A DNA stretch of 64,000 nucleotides. Origin: Streptomyces sp. 3214.6. Its GTDB lineage: Bacteria > Actinomycetota > Actinomycetes > Streptomycetales > Streptomycetaceae. The stretch spans positions 1,922,001 to 1,986,000 of the forward strand of contig NZ_LT670819.1 in NCBI RefSeq assembly GCF_900129855.1, written 5' to 3'. Below the pieces are notes generated by a model. That model ran no database searches and was not told where the DNA came from. It saw only the letters and a list, made by a program, of their open reading frames with translations. Of this stretch, positions 40,088 to 49,009 are shown one piece after another (position 1 is the first letter of the stretch; the number at the start of each line of letters is the position of its first letter). Position numbers and translations under genes: made by a program.

Positions 40088-40393
40088 TCACCTCCGCCGG
40101 GTCCTGGAATACGCGAGATACGCCCCGCACAGCGCGCCGATGAGCCCCGTGGCGAGCAGGGCCGCCCACAGCGGCATCGTCACCTCGGGAGTCAGCAGTC
40201 GGATCTTCGTGGCGCGGGTGTTCTCGAAGATGAAGATCAGGGCGAGGACGGCGAGCACCAGGACGGCGATCCGGGCGGGCGTCAGCGCCCCGGCCCTGCC
40301 ACCGCCCTTCACGTCGCGCCCGGAGGTCTCGGAGGTCTTCGAGGTCTTCGAGGTCTTCGAGGTCTTCGAGGTCTTCGAGGTCTTCGGGCTCAT
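40088..40393 (-). CDS. LapA-like (DUF1049) membrane protein with KTS repeat
   Basis: A 101-residue protein. The N-terminus consists of about seven KTS/ETS units made by a 9-base tandem repeat. Two membrane helices follow, ARIAVLVLAVLALIFIFENT and TMPLWAALLATGLIGALCGA, with RATKIRLLTPEV between them, the DUF1049/LapA pattern. The function is unknown, generally envelope-associated. The ATG lies at the repeat edge, so repeat-number changes would vary the cytoplasmic tail length in frame. Confidence 0.82.
   Translation of the reverse strand: MSPKTSKTSKTSKTSKTSKTSETSGRDVKGGGRAGALTPARIAVLVLAVLALIFIFENTRATKIRLLTPEVTMPLWAALLATGLIGALCGAYLAYSRTRRR
40323..40385. repeat. 9-base tandem repeat (six perfect copies plus one)
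   Basis: gaggtcttc is repeated without change from 40332 to 40385, preceded by one diverged copy. It encodes Lys-Thr-Ser units of the LapA-like protein on the minus strand. It is prone to slippage. Confidence 0.92.
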
Positions 40394-40480
40394 GCCACCA
40401 GGGTGGGACCGAAGCCTCCGGCACGCACGGTGAGACGTGCGCTCCGGGTGAGTCGTGCCCGTCCGCCGCGGGGCAGGAGG

Positions 40481-41404
40481 TCAGCGCAGGGCGGGCGCGT
40501 CGAGGGTGAGGGTGCCCGCGTCCGCGTCGAGGGCGGCGGCCACGCCGAACGGCACGGTCACCGCTCCCTCGCAGTGCCCGAATCCGAGCTCCTCGACCAC
40601 GGGGACGCCGAGGCCGCCGAGCCGGTCGGCGAGGACCGGCCGCAGATTCTCGTACGGGCCGCACCTGTCCCAGGAGCCGAGCGCGACGCCCGCGACCCCG
40701 TCCAGCCAGCCGGTGCGCAGGAGTTGGGTGAGGGCCCGGTCCACCGCGTACGGCGACTCCCCGACGTCCTCGATCAGCAGCAGTCCGCCGCGGGCGCCGG
40801 CGTGGGTGTGCGGGGTGCCGTGGCCGGTGGCCAGCAGCGCCAGACAGCCGCCCATGGTGATGCCCCGTGCCCGGCCCGAGGCGAGGGCGGTACCGGTGGA
40901 GGCGAGCGTGCGGACGGTCTCCGGGGCGAACAGGGTGGCCTTGAGGTGGTCCTGCGCGCGGGCGTTCTTGATGAAGTCGACGCCCGCGGCCACCGGCCCG
41001 TACAGCGTGACCAGGCCGAGGCGGACGGCGAAGGCCTCGTGCAGGGTGGTGGCGTCGCTGAAGCCGACGAACACCTTCGGTCCGGCCGCCCGCATCGCGT
41101 CCCAGTCGAGCAGGTCGACGACGCGCTGGGCGCCGTAGCCGCCGCGTGCGCACAGCACGGCGTCGACGGCCGGGTCGCACCAGGCCCGCTGGAGGTCGGC
41201 GGCCCGGTCGGCGTCGGCGCCCGCGAGGTAGGGCAGCCGGTCGTGCCGCTCCAGCACATGGGGGGCGACCACCGGGTCGAGGTCCCAGCCGCGCAGCAGG
41301 TCGAGACCGGCCTGGAGCCGCTCCTCCGCCACGGGTCCGCTGGGCGCGACGACCGCGACCCGGGCGCCCGCGGCGAGCCGCGACGGCCGCACGAGTTCCT
41401 TCAC
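40481..41404 (-). CDS. LD-carboxypeptidase (peptidase family S66)
   Basis: A 307-residue S66 enzyme, LdcA/MccF-like. VAVVAPSGPVAEERLQAGLD, LCARGGYGAQRVVDLLDWDA, the Ser nucleophile in VFVGFSDATTLH, and EDVGESPYAVDRAL then GFGHCEGAVTVPFG give the Ser-Glu-His set. It trims the last D-residue from murein tetrapeptides or hydrolyses peptide conjugates. The GTG at 41404 overlaps the prolyl-oligopeptidase stop. It is cytoplasmic (no signal). It is grouped with three other peptidases. Confidence 0.9.
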   Translation of the reverse strand: MKELVRPSRLAAGARVAVVAPSGPVAEERLQAGLDLLRGWDLDPVVAPHVLERHDRLPYLAGADADRAADLQRAWCDPAVDAVLCARGGYGAQRVVDLLDWDAMRAAGPKVFVGFSDATTLHEAFAVRLGLVTLYGPVAAGVDFIKNARAQDHLKATLFAPETVRTLASTGTALASGRARGITMGGCLALLATGHGTPHTHAGARGGLLLIEDVGESPYAVDRALTQLLRTGWLDGVAGVALGSWDRCGPYENLRPVLADRLGGLGVPVVEELGFGHCEGAVTVPFGVAAALDADAGTLTLDAPALR

Positions 41405-43365
41405 TGCACGAGCTCCAACCTCGGGACACCGGGCGGACGCAGCCCGAACACCTGAGCGTACAGCGAGAGCTCGGCCTCCAGCGCGCGCACCATCGTCGCC
41501 GCCTGCCGGAACCCGTGCCCCTCCCCCTCGAAGGCGAGGTACGCGTGCGGCACCGACCGCCCCGCCAGCCGGGCCAGGAACCGTTCGCACTGGGCGGGCG
41601 GGCAGATCACGTCGTCCAGGCCCTGCAGCAGCAGGAACGGCACCGTGATCCGGTCGGCGTGCTCGACGGGCGAGCGCTGCGCGTACCGGGCGGGCACCTC
41701 GGCGAGCGGTCCGACGAGGCTGTCCACGTACCGCGACTCGAGGTCGTGGGTCTCCCCCGTCGCCCAGCCCACCAGGTCCAGCACGGGGTAGAGAATCGTG
41801 CCGCAGGCGTAGACGTCGGTGCCGGTCAGCGAGGCGGCGGCGGTCCAGCCGCCGGCGCTGCCGCCGCGGATCGCCAGCCGGTCGCGGTCGGCGGTGCCCT
41901 CGTCGGCCAGGGCCAGCGCGACCGCCGCGCAGTCCTCGACGTCGACCACGCCCCACTGCTCGCGCAGCCGCTCCCGGTAGGCCCGCCCGTACCCGGTCGA
42001 ACCCCCGTAGTCGACCTCGACGACCCCGATGCCCCGCGAGGTGAAGTAGGCGATCTCCAGGTCCAGCACGAGCGGCGCCCGGTCGGTGGGCCCGCCGTGG
42101 GCCCAGATGACATACGGCGGCAGTTCGTGGCCGGGGGCGACGAGTGCGGGGTGGTGGGGCGGATAGACGTGCGCGTGGATGTCACGGCCGTCGGGTCCGC
42201 CGAAGGTGCGGATCCGGGGCTCGGGGTAGTGGGCCGGGTCCACGGCGTCGTCGTGCGCGGCGCCGATCACCCGGGCGCGGCCGGTCCGGGCGTCCAGCTC
42301 CACCACTTCGTACGCGGTGCGCGGACTGGCCGCGACGGCGACGACGCGTTCGGCGTGCACGGCGAGGGTCGAGGCGAACTCCGTCCACGGCCCCGCCGCG
42401 TCGATCAGCTCCCCCGTCCGCGGGTCGAGGATCCCGAGGGCGGTGGCCCCCCGGCCGTGCACGACGGCGACGAGCCCGCTGTCCAACGGCGCGAACCAGC
42501 GGTGCCCGAGCTTCCACAGGGCCCCGCCGAACTCCTCCTCGCGCGGGCAGACCGGTTCGTGGTCGCGGTACAGGTTCCACCAGCCGCTGCGGTCGCTCAC
42601 ATACAGCAGGCAGTCGTCCGCCGACCGCATCCAGTCGACCTGCGCGATCGACTCCTGCGGCCCGCCGGCCACCACCCGGGCATCGCTCAGCATGCCGCCG
42701 CCCGTGACGTCGGCGACGACCACCTCCGTCCCCTCCCACGGCATCCGCGGATGGTCCCAGGCCAGCCAGGCGGCCCTGCGGCCGTCGGGCGAGAGACGGG
42801 CTCCGGTGACGAACCGGCGGCTGTCGTCGGTGAGTTCGCGTACGGCGTCGCGGTCGTGCGCGGCCGAGCCGTCCAGCGGTACGGCCGCCAGGACGCGGCG
42901 GACGTCGGTGGGGCCTTCGCCGGTGAACTCCTCCAGTACGCACCAGACTTCACGCCGTTCCAGCAGCAACTGCGGCTCCGCCCAGCGCAGTCCGCCGCCC
43001 ACGCCGGAGACGGGAGTGAGCGGGCGCGGCTCGGCGTCGGGGCCGGGCTCGTACGCGTACAGCCGCTGGTCGGCGAAGTGCACGAACACCACGAGGGGCC
43101 GGCCGTCCCGTACGGTGCCGGCCCAGGGTTGTCCGCCGTACTCGACGACCCGGCTGCGGACATTCCAGGGTGCGGGCAGGACGGACTCCTCCGTGCCGTC
43201 CGCGCGTCGCCGCACGAGGGTGCGGCGGCCGTTCTCGGTCGGCCGGGGCGCGGTCCACCACACCTCGTCGCCGACGAAACCGACGTACTCGGGGCGCCCG
43301 TCGTGGGTGGCCGCCAGGGTCGCGTCGATGGGCGAGGGCCAGGAACCGTAGGGCAGGACCTGCAC
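41401..43365 (-). CDS. Prolyl-oligopeptidase-family (S9) peptidase
   Basis: A 654-residue protein with an N-terminal beta-propeller (residues about 1-400) and a C-terminal alpha/beta-hydrolase. The catalytic Ser is in IRGGSAGGWTA, the Asp in LLQGLDDVICPP and the His in FEGEGHGFRQA. It resembles acylaminoacyl or dipeptidyl-type S9C peptidases that cleave short peptides in the cytoplasm. The GTG start is at 43365. It is coupled to the LD-carboxypeptidase (GTGA). Confidence 0.9.
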   Translation of the reverse strand: MQVLPYGSWPSPIDATLAATHDGRPEYVGFVGDEVWWTAPRPTENGRRTLVRRRADGTEESVLPAPWNVRSRVVEYGGQPWAGTVRDGRPLVVFVHFADQRLYAYEPGPDAEPRPLTPVSGVGGGLRWAEPQLLLERREVWCVLEEFTGEGPTDVRRVLAAVPLDGSAAHDRDAVRELTDDSRRFVTGARLSPDGRRAAWLAWDHPRMPWEGTEVVVADVTGGGMLSDARVVAGGPQESIAQVDWMRSADDCLLYVSDRSGWWNLYRDHEPVCPREEEFGGALWKLGHRWFAPLDSGLVAVVHGRGATALGILDPRTGELIDAAGPWTEFASTLAVHAERVVAVAASPRTAYEVVELDARTGRARVIGAAHDDAVDPAHYPEPRIRTFGGPDGRDIHAHVYPPHHPALVAPGHELPPYVIWAHGGPTDRAPLVLDLEIAYFTSRGIGVVEVDYGGSTGYGRAYRERLREQWGVVDVEDCAAVALALADEGTADRDRLAIRGGSAGGWTAAASLTGTDVYACGTILYPVLDLVGWATGETHDLESRYVDSLVGPLAEVPARYAQRSPVEHADRITVPFLLLQGLDDVICPPAQCERFLARLAGRSVPHAYLAFEGEGHGFRQAATMVRALEAELSLYAQVFGLRPPGVPRLELVQ

Positions 43366-43381
43366 GTTCTCCCCCGCTCGC

Positions 43382-44686
43382 CTAGGCCGTCCGCAGGAAC
43401 CGGTCGAGGACCTGGACGCCGAAGTGCAGCGCCTCGACCGGAACCCGTTCGTCGACCCCGTGGAAGAGGGCCTGGTGGTCGAAGCCCTGCGGGAGCTTCA
43501 GCGGTGCGAAGCCGTAGCCGGTGATGCCGAGCCGCGAGAACTGCTTGGCGTCCGTGCCGCCGGACATGCAGTACGGCACCACGTGCCCCTCGGGCGCGAA
43601 CTCCTCGACGGCGGCGCGCATCCGGGCGAAGACCGGCGCGTCGACCGGTGCCTGGAGGGCGACCTCGCGGTGCTGGAACTCCCAGTCGACGTCCGGGCCG
43701 GTGAGTTCGTCGATGGTCGCGCGGAACTCGTCCTCGGCGCCCGCGAGATAGCGGCCGTCGACGAACGCGACGGCCTCGCCGGGGATCACGTTGATTTTGT
43801 AACCGGCGTCCAGCATCGTCGGGTTGGCGCTGTTGCGCACGGTGGCCTCGACGAGGGCGGCGGTCGGGCCGAGCTTCTCCAACAGGCCGTCCACGTCGCG
43901 CAGTTCGGTCTCGATGCCGTACAGCGCGCCGAGTTCGGTGAGGGCGGCGCGGACGGTCGGGGTGAGCCGGAGCGGCCACGGGTGCCCGCCGATGCGGGCG
44001 ACGGCCGCGGCCAGCCGGGTCACCGCGTTGTCCCGGTTGACCTTGGAGCCGTGTCCGGCGCGCCCGCGCGCGGTGAGCTTCAGCCAGGCCGTGCCGCGCT
44101 CGCCCGCGGCGATGGGGTAGATCTCGCGTCCGGCGCCGTCGTGGAAGGTGAACGCGCCCGATTCGCCGATGGCCTCGGTGCAGCCCTCGAACAGCCCCGG
44201 ATGGCGGTCGGCGAGGAACCCGGAGCCGTCCTCGGCGGTGGCCTCCTCGTCGGCGGTGAAGGCGATGACGAGGTCGCGCCGGGGCCGCACGCCCTGCCGC
44301 GCCCAGCCCCTGAGCACGGCCAGGATCATCGCGTCCATGTTCTTCATGTCGACGGCGCCGCGCCCCCACACGACCCCGTCGCGCACCTCCCCGGAGAACG
44401 GGTGCACGCTCCAGTCGGCGGCCTCGGCGGGGACGACGTCCAGATGGCCGTGGACCAGCAGCGCGTCGGCGGTCGGATCGGAGCCCTCGACCCGGGCGAC
44501 GACGTTGGTGCGCCCCGGGGTGCGTTCGAGCAGCGTCGGCTCGACGCCCGCCTCGGCGAGCAGCGCGGCCGCGTACTCGGCGGCGGGCCGCTCCCGGCAG
44601 TCCCCGCCGCCCCGGTTGGCGGTGTCGATACGGATGAGGTCGGAGGTGAACCGCACGACCTCGTCCCGTGCCTGCGCGTCAGCCAT
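43382..44686 (-). CDS. M20-family metallopeptidase/amidohydrolase
   Basis: A 434-residue M20/M25/M40-family zinc hydrolase. Metal ligands are in LLVHGHLDVVP (His, Asp) and GRGAVDMKN (Asp), and the general base Glu in AFTADEEATAEDG. The dimerisation-domain motif RGRAGHGSKVN and a late metal His near HQALFHGVDERVP are present. The usual length is matched. It cleaves dipeptides or acyl-amino acids. The ATG at 44686 has GGGAG in front; the open frame upstream encodes only a Gly-Thr repeat and was not included. Confidence 0.9.
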   Translation of the reverse strand: MADAQARDEVVRFTSDLIRIDTANRGGGDCRERPAAEYAAALLAEAGVEPTLLERTPGRTNVVARVEGSDPTADALLVHGHLDVVPAEAADWSVHPFSGEVRDGVVWGRGAVDMKNMDAMILAVLRGWARQGVRPRRDLVIAFTADEEATAEDGSGFLADRHPGLFEGCTEAIGESGAFTFHDGAGREIYPIAAGERGTAWLKLTARGRAGHGSKVNRDNAVTRLAAAVARIGGHPWPLRLTPTVRAALTELGALYGIETELRDVDGLLEKLGPTAALVEATVRNSANPTMLDAGYKINVIPGEAVAFVDGRYLAGAEDEFRATIDELTGPDVDWEFQHREVALQAPVDAPVFARMRAAVEEFAPEGHVVPYCMSGGTDAKQFSRLGITGYGFAPLKLPQGFDHQALFHGVDERVPVEALHFGVQVLDRFLRTA

Positions 44687-44714
44687 GCCGCTCCCGCTCC
44701 TGCCCGTACCCGTG

Positions 44715-44744
44715 GCTGTGCCTGTGCCTGTGCCTGTGCCTGTG
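44715..44744. repeat. 6-base tandem repeat upstream of the M20 gene
   Basis: cctgtg is repeated four times (44721-44744) after one variant copy, in the 62-base gap between the M55 and M20 genes, just before the M20 ribosome-binding site. Length change could alter spacing. Confidence 0.8.
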
Positions 44745-44748
44745 CTGC

Positions 44749-45582
44749 TCAGCCATACTGCTCCTCGATCGCGGCCGCGACGATCGTGGTGACCGCCTTG
44801 AAGGCACGGATGCCCTCGTACATGGTTGCGCTGGTGTACGCGACCTTCCGCTCGCCGATGCGGGCGACACCGGGCACGAGGGTGGCCGTCATCGCGAGGT
44901 GCTCGGCGTCGAACTCCACCGCTACGGTGAACGGCCCACCCCTCACCGGCTCCTGATGGACCGCCAGTTGCGCCGCCTCCTTCGCCGCCGCCCGGATGTC
45001 GGCGGCGGTGCGGGCAGGCGTACGGCACACGGCCGCGTACCGCGAGACATGGTCCTTCACCGCGACCTTCAGCGCCCCGGGCGCGTACCCGAGCGCGTCC
45101 TCGCAGGCCAGGTCGTCGCCGGTGACCAGGACGACCGGCACGCCGTACTCGGCGACGACATGCGCGTTGAGCAGACCCTCGCTGGCCCGTACGTCGTTCA
45201 GCCACACGCCGGTGATCGAGTTGGCGAGGTAGGTGTGGGCGAGGACGCCCTCCATGCCGGCGCCCGTGTGGTAGCCGACGAACGCGATGCCGTCGACGTC
45301 GCCGTGCTGGACGCCCTCCACCATGGAGAGGGACTTGTGCCGGCCGGTGAGCAGCTCCACCCGCTCGTCGAGCTGTTCGAGGAGCAGGTTGCGCATGGTC
45401 GAGTGGGCCTCGTTGACGAGGACCTCGTCCGCCCCGCCGTCGAAGAAGCCCAGCGCCGCGGCGTTGACGTCCGAGGTGAACATCGACCGGCACCGCTCCC
45501 ATTCGGCGGTGCCCGGCAGCACGTCGGCAGGCCAGGTGACACCGGTGGCGCCCTCCATGTCGGCGCTGATGAGGATCTTCAC
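44749..45582 (-). CDS. M55-family D-aminopeptidase-like protein (DppA type)
   Basis: A 277-residue M55 family zinc peptidase. Metal ligands are in LISADMEGATGV (Asp, Glu), GYHTGAGMEGVLAHTY and VNEAHSTMRN. B. subtilis DppA cleaves D-Ala-D-Ala and D-Ala-Gly-Gly. With the neighbouring S66, S9 and M20 genes on the same strand, it suggests handling of D-amino-acid-containing murein peptides. The divergent gap upstream carries the CstR operators of the sulfide module, so its own regulation may be affected. Confidence 0.9.
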   Translation of the reverse strand: MKILISADMEGATGVTWPADVLPGTAEWERCRSMFTSDVNAAALGFFDGGADEVLVNEAHSTMRNLLLEQLDERVELLTGRHKSLSMVEGVQHGDVDGIAFVGYHTGAGMEGVLAHTYLANSITGVWLNDVRASEGLLNAHVVAEYGVPVVLVTGDDLACEDALGYAPGALKVAVKDHVSRYAAVCRTPARTAADIRAAAKEAAQLAVHQEPVRGGPFTVAVEFDAEHLAMTATLVPGVARIGERKVAYTSATMYEGIRAFKAVTTIVAAAIEEQYG

Positions 45583-45677
45583 GTCGGGCCCCGTCCATTC
45601 CAGGAGTACCCGAGCCTAGGGCCTGGCCGACGGATCGCGCCGCAGGAGCGGGGTGTGGCGGCGACCAGGGTCCGGAA

Positions 45678-45693
45678 ATACCCCAGGGGGTAT
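45678..45693. promoter_or_regulatory. CstR/CsoR-type operator, site 1
   Basis: ATACCCCAGGGGGTAT is an imperfect palindrome with a G/C tract, the CsoR-family operator form. It is 37 bases (centre to centre) from site 2 and 69 bases before the MBL-rhodanese start. Confidence 0.8.
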
Positions 45694-45714
45694 CTCTGTT
45701 ACCTTGGATGTCAG

Positions 45715-45730
45715 ATACCCCCGGGGGTAC
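45715..45730. promoter_or_regulatory. CstR/CsoR-type operator, site 2
   Basis: ATACCCCCGGGGGTAC is a near-perfect palindrome 31 bases before the MBL-rhodanese start codon, where it would block the promoter or leader. Confidence 0.82.
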
Positions 45731-45761
45731 TTTTCGGCTTCTGTGAAGGAGTGAGTGTGCC

Positions 45762-47192
45762 GTGTTCCTAGTCGACGTCCTCCAGACCGAGGGGCTGGGC
45801 CATCGCAGCCATCTGGCGGGCGGCGCCCGCGCCGCGGTGGTCGTGGACCCGCCGCGCGACATCGACCGCGTGATCGCCGCGGCGGCGCGGCGCGGGGTGC
45901 GGATCGTCGCCGTCGCCGAGACCCATGTGCACAACGACTACGTGACCGGTGGACTGGAACTGGCCCGGCTCACGGGGGCGCGCTATCTGGTGCCGGCCGG
46001 GGCGGAGGTGACGTACGCGCGTGTGCCGGTCGCCGACGGAGACGTGGAGCCGATCGACGAGGACCTCGTCCTGCGGGCGGTGGCCACCCCCGGACACACC
46101 CCGCACCACACCGCTTACGTCCTCGAGGAGGCGGGCCGGCCGGTGGCCGCGTTCACCGGCGGTTCCCTGCTGATCGGCAGCGTGGGCCGGCCCGACCTCG
46201 TCGAGCCGCGGCTGACCGAGCGGCTGGCCCGGGCGCAGCACACCTCCGCGCACCGCCTCGCGCGGGAGCTGGCGGACGAGGTGGCGGTGCTGCCCACGCA
46301 CGGCTTCGGCAGCTTCTGCTCCTCCACGCAGGCCGGCGGCGCGCACAGCACGATCGGCGTCGAGAAGGCGTCCAACCCGGCGCTCCTGCAGGACGCGGAC
46401 ACGTTCGTGAAGGAGCTGCTGGCGGGGCTGGACGACGTCCCGGCGTACTACGCGCACATGGGCCCGGCCAACGCGGGCGGCCCCGCCCCGGTGGACCTGA
46501 CGGCGCCGCGGCGCGCCGACGCGGGCGAGATCGCCCGGCGGCTCGCGGCCGGCGAGTGGGTGGTGGACCTGCGCAGCCGGGTGGCGTTCGCCGCAGGTCA
46601 CGTGGCCGGGGCGGTCAACTTCGAGGTCGACGGGCAGCTCGCGACCTATCTGGCCTGGCTGATCCCGTGGGGCAAGCCGGTGACGCTGCTCGCCGGGAGC
46701 GCTGAGGACGTCGGGCGCGCCCAGCGGGAGCTCGCCCGGGTCGGCATCGACCGCCCGGCCGCGGCGGCCGTGGGCTCCCCCGCCGACTGGCTCGTGGACG
46801 GAGCACGCCCGGCCTCGTTCCCACGGGCCACCTTCGCCGACCTCGCCGCCGCCCGCCGGCGCGGCGAGGACATGACCGTGCTCGACGTCCGCCGGGACCG
46901 CGAGCGTGCGGTCGGCTGGATCGAGGGCAGCGTGCACATCCCCCTCCACCAGCTCCATCCGCGGCTCGCCGAGGTGCCCGCGGGCACGGTCTGGGTGCAC
47001 TGCGCGGGCGGGATGCGCGCGGCCATCGCCGCCTCCCTGCTCGACGCCGCCGGCCGGCACGTCGTAGCCGTCGACGACGCCTTCACCGCAGCAGCCGCCG
47101 CCAACCTCCCCCTCACCATCCCCGGTCTCAACACCCCTGGCCAGACCGCCTCCGCCCTCGCCGTCCCCGGCTTCGGCACCTCCGGCGCATGA
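45762..47192 (+). CDS. MBL-fold persulfide dioxygenase-like protein with two rhodanese domains
   Basis: A 476-residue CstB-like protein. Residues 1-245 are a metallo-beta-lactamase fold of the ETHE1 type: VAETHVHNDYVTGG, TPGHTPHHTAYV and FTGGSLLIGSVGRPDL. The metal motif reads HVHND-Tyr, a variant seen in this subgroup. The first rhodanese domain (about 265-355) lacks the active Cys (TLLAGSAEDV). The second (about 370-460) has it in VHCAGGMRAA. It likely oxidises persulfide to sulfite or thiosulfate. The GTG at 45762 has AAGGAG upstream. It is coupled to the TauE exporter (ATGA). Two CstR sites precede it. Confidence 0.88.
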   Translation: MFLVDVLQTEGLGHRSHLAGGARAAVVVDPPRDIDRVIAAAARRGVRIVAVAETHVHNDYVTGGLELARLTGARYLVPAGAEVTYARVPVADGDVEPIDEDLVLRAVATPGHTPHHTAYVLEEAGRPVAAFTGGSLLIGSVGRPDLVEPRLTERLARAQHTSAHRLARELADEVAVLPTHGFGSFCSSTQAGGAHSTIGVEKASNPALLQDADTFVKELLAGLDDVPAYYAHMGPANAGGPAPVDLTAPRRADAGEIARRLAAGEWVVDLRSRVAFAAGHVAGAVNFEVDGQLATYLAWLIPWGKPVTLLAGSAEDVGRAQRELARVGIDRPAAAAVGSPADWLVDGARPASFPRATFADLAAARRRGEDMTVLDVRRDRERAVGWIEGSVHIPLHQLHPRLAEVPAGTVWVHCAGGMRAAIAASLLDAAGRHVVAVDDAFTAAAAANLPLTIPGLNTPGQTASALAVPGFGTSGA

Positions 47193-47932
47193 GCGCGTTC
47201 GTTCTGGCGTTGGTTGCCGGGGGGCTGGTCGGTCTGGCGCTGGGGGCGCTGGGCGCGGGCGGCAGCATCCTGACCGTTCCCGCGCTGATCTACCTGCTCG
47301 GTTTCAGCCCGGTCGCGGCGACCACCGCGGGCCTGGTCATCGTCATCGCCACGGCGGTCACCGCGCTCCTCGCGCACGCGCGGGCCGGCGCGGTGCGCTG
47401 GCGGGCGGGGCTGCTGTTCGCGGCGGCCGGTCTGCCGCCGGCCGCGGCGGCGGGCGCCCTGTCCACACGGGTCCCCGAGCCGGTGCTGACGCTGATGTTC
47501 GCGGGACTGGCCGCCCTGGCCGCCGTCCGCATGCTGCGCCGCCGAGCCCCGCGCGGCGACGGGCGGGTCTCGGCGGCGCGTGCGGCGGGAGCCGGGGCCG
47601 GGCTGGGCGCGGTGACCGGGTTCCTGGGGGTCGGCGGCGGGTTTCTCGCCGTGCCCGCGCTGGTGGGCGTCCTGGCCGTGCCGATGAGCGCGGCGGTGGG
47701 CACGAGTCTGCTGGTCGTCGCAGCCAACGCGCTGGCGGCCCTCACGGCCCGGGCGTTCACGGCCGTCCACCTGGACTGGACGCTGATCATGCCGTTTCTC
47801 GCGACCGCCGTCCTCGGGGCCTGGGACGGCAGACGACTGGCCGCGAAGGTCTCCGCCGCGACCCTGCAGCGCGTCTTCGGCGGCGTGCTGCTGGCCGTGG
47901 CGGTGGGCATGGGCGTGAGCGCCGTCCGGTGA
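47189..47932 (+). CDS. TauE/SafE-family sulfite exporter (TSUP)
   Basis: A 247-residue membrane protein with about seven to eight hydrophobic helices. The two TSUP repeats are seen as GGLVGLALGALGAGGSILTV and AGLGAVTGFLGVGGGFLAVP. TSUP proteins move sulfite or related sulfur anions out of the cell. Its ATG overlaps the stop of the persulfide dioxygenase, so product formation and export are coupled. Confidence 0.9.
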   Translation: MSAFVLALVAGGLVGLALGALGAGGSILTVPALIYLLGFSPVAATTAGLVIVIATAVTALLAHARAGAVRWRAGLLFAAAGLPPAAAAGALSTRVPEPVLTLMFAGLAALAAVRMLRRRAPRGDGRVSAARAAGAGAGLGAVTGFLGVGGGFLAVPALVGVLAVPMSAAVGTSLLVVAANALAALTARAFTAVHLDWTLIMPFLATAVLGAWDGRRLAAKVSAATLQRVFGGVLLAVAVGMGVSAVR

Positions 47933-47953
47933 CCGGATACGGATCCCGGGCGC

Positions 47954-48259
<306 letters not shown>

Positions 48260-48273
48260 CTATGCGACCCCAT

Positions 48274-48289
48274 ATACCCCCATGGGTAT
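48274..48289. promoter_or_regulatory. CstR-type operator, site 3
   Basis: ATACCCCCATGGGTAT lies between the divergent cstR and rhodanese-DUF2892 genes. Its arms match sites 1 and 2, so one repressor probably controls both transcription units. Confidence 0.78.
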
Positions 48290-48331
48290 CCTACCCGTGC
48301 GGGACAACACCCCGTCGAAAGGTTCTGTTCC

Positions 48332-48961
48332 ATGACCGACCCCGCGATCGACCGTACGACCGTCCCCGCGTCCATCCCCGCGTCCGCCCCTGCCGGCCTG
48401 ACCGTCGCCCAGGCCGCCGCCCGGCTCGACGAGTTCACCGTCGTCGACGTGCGCACGCCCGGCGAGTACGCCGGGGGCCGGCTGCCCGGCGCCCGCAACG
48501 TCCCCCTGGACCGGCTCGGCGAGGCCGCGAGCGCCCTGCGGGCAGCCGCCGCGCGCGGGCCGCTGCTGCTCGTGTGCGCCTCCGGCAACCGGTCCGCGAA
48601 GGGCTGCGCGCAGCTCGCGGCCCTCGGCGTCGAGGCGGCCACACTGGAGGGCGGCACCGGCGGCTGGGCGGCGGCCGGCCACCCGGTCGAGCGTCCGGCG
48701 GGGTCCCGTACCCCCTGGCCGATGGACCGCCAGGTCCGGCTCGCCGCCGGCTCTCTGGTGCTCGCCGGTTTCGCCGTGGGTCTGGCCCGGCCGGGCGCGC
48801 ACCGGCTGTCCGGGCTGATCGGCGCCGGGCTGGTCTTCTCGGCGGCGACCGACACCTGCGGCATGGCCGCCCTGCTGGCCCGGCTCCCGCACAACCGGCC
48901 GCCCAAGGACGCCCTTTCCTTCGAGGAGACGTTGGTGCGGCTGGCCACCCCCGTGTTGTGA
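48332..48961 (+). CDS. Rhodanese domain fused to DUF2892 membrane domain
   Basis: A 209-residue protein. The rhodanese domain (about 22-120) has FTVVDVRTPGEYAGGRLPGA and the active Cys in LLVCASGNRSAKG. The C-terminal DUF2892 part has two hydrophobic segments (LAAGSLVLAGFAVGLAR and HRLSGLIGAGLVFSAATDTCG) ending MAALLARLPHNR. It likely takes persulfide sulfur at the membrane. It is divergent from cstR and shares the operator. Confidence 0.88.
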   Translation: MTDPAIDRTTVPASIPASAPAGLTVAQAAARLDEFTVVDVRTPGEYAGGRLPGARNVPLDRLGEAASALRAAAARGPLLLVCASGNRSAKGCAQLAALGVEAATLEGGTGGWAAAGHPVERPAGSRTPWPMDRQVRLAAGSLVLAGFAVGLARPGAHRLSGLIGAGLVFSAATDTCGMAALLARLPHNRPPKDALSFEETLVRLATPVL

Positions 48962-49009
48962 TCTCCGCACACAAGCCTGCACCGCAGTGACACGAACGGG
49001 GATCCGCTC

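Noticed and set aside
40323..40385. Possible CRISPR-like array
   Set aside because: The units are 9 bases long and directly adjacent with no spacers, so it is a coding tandem repeat.
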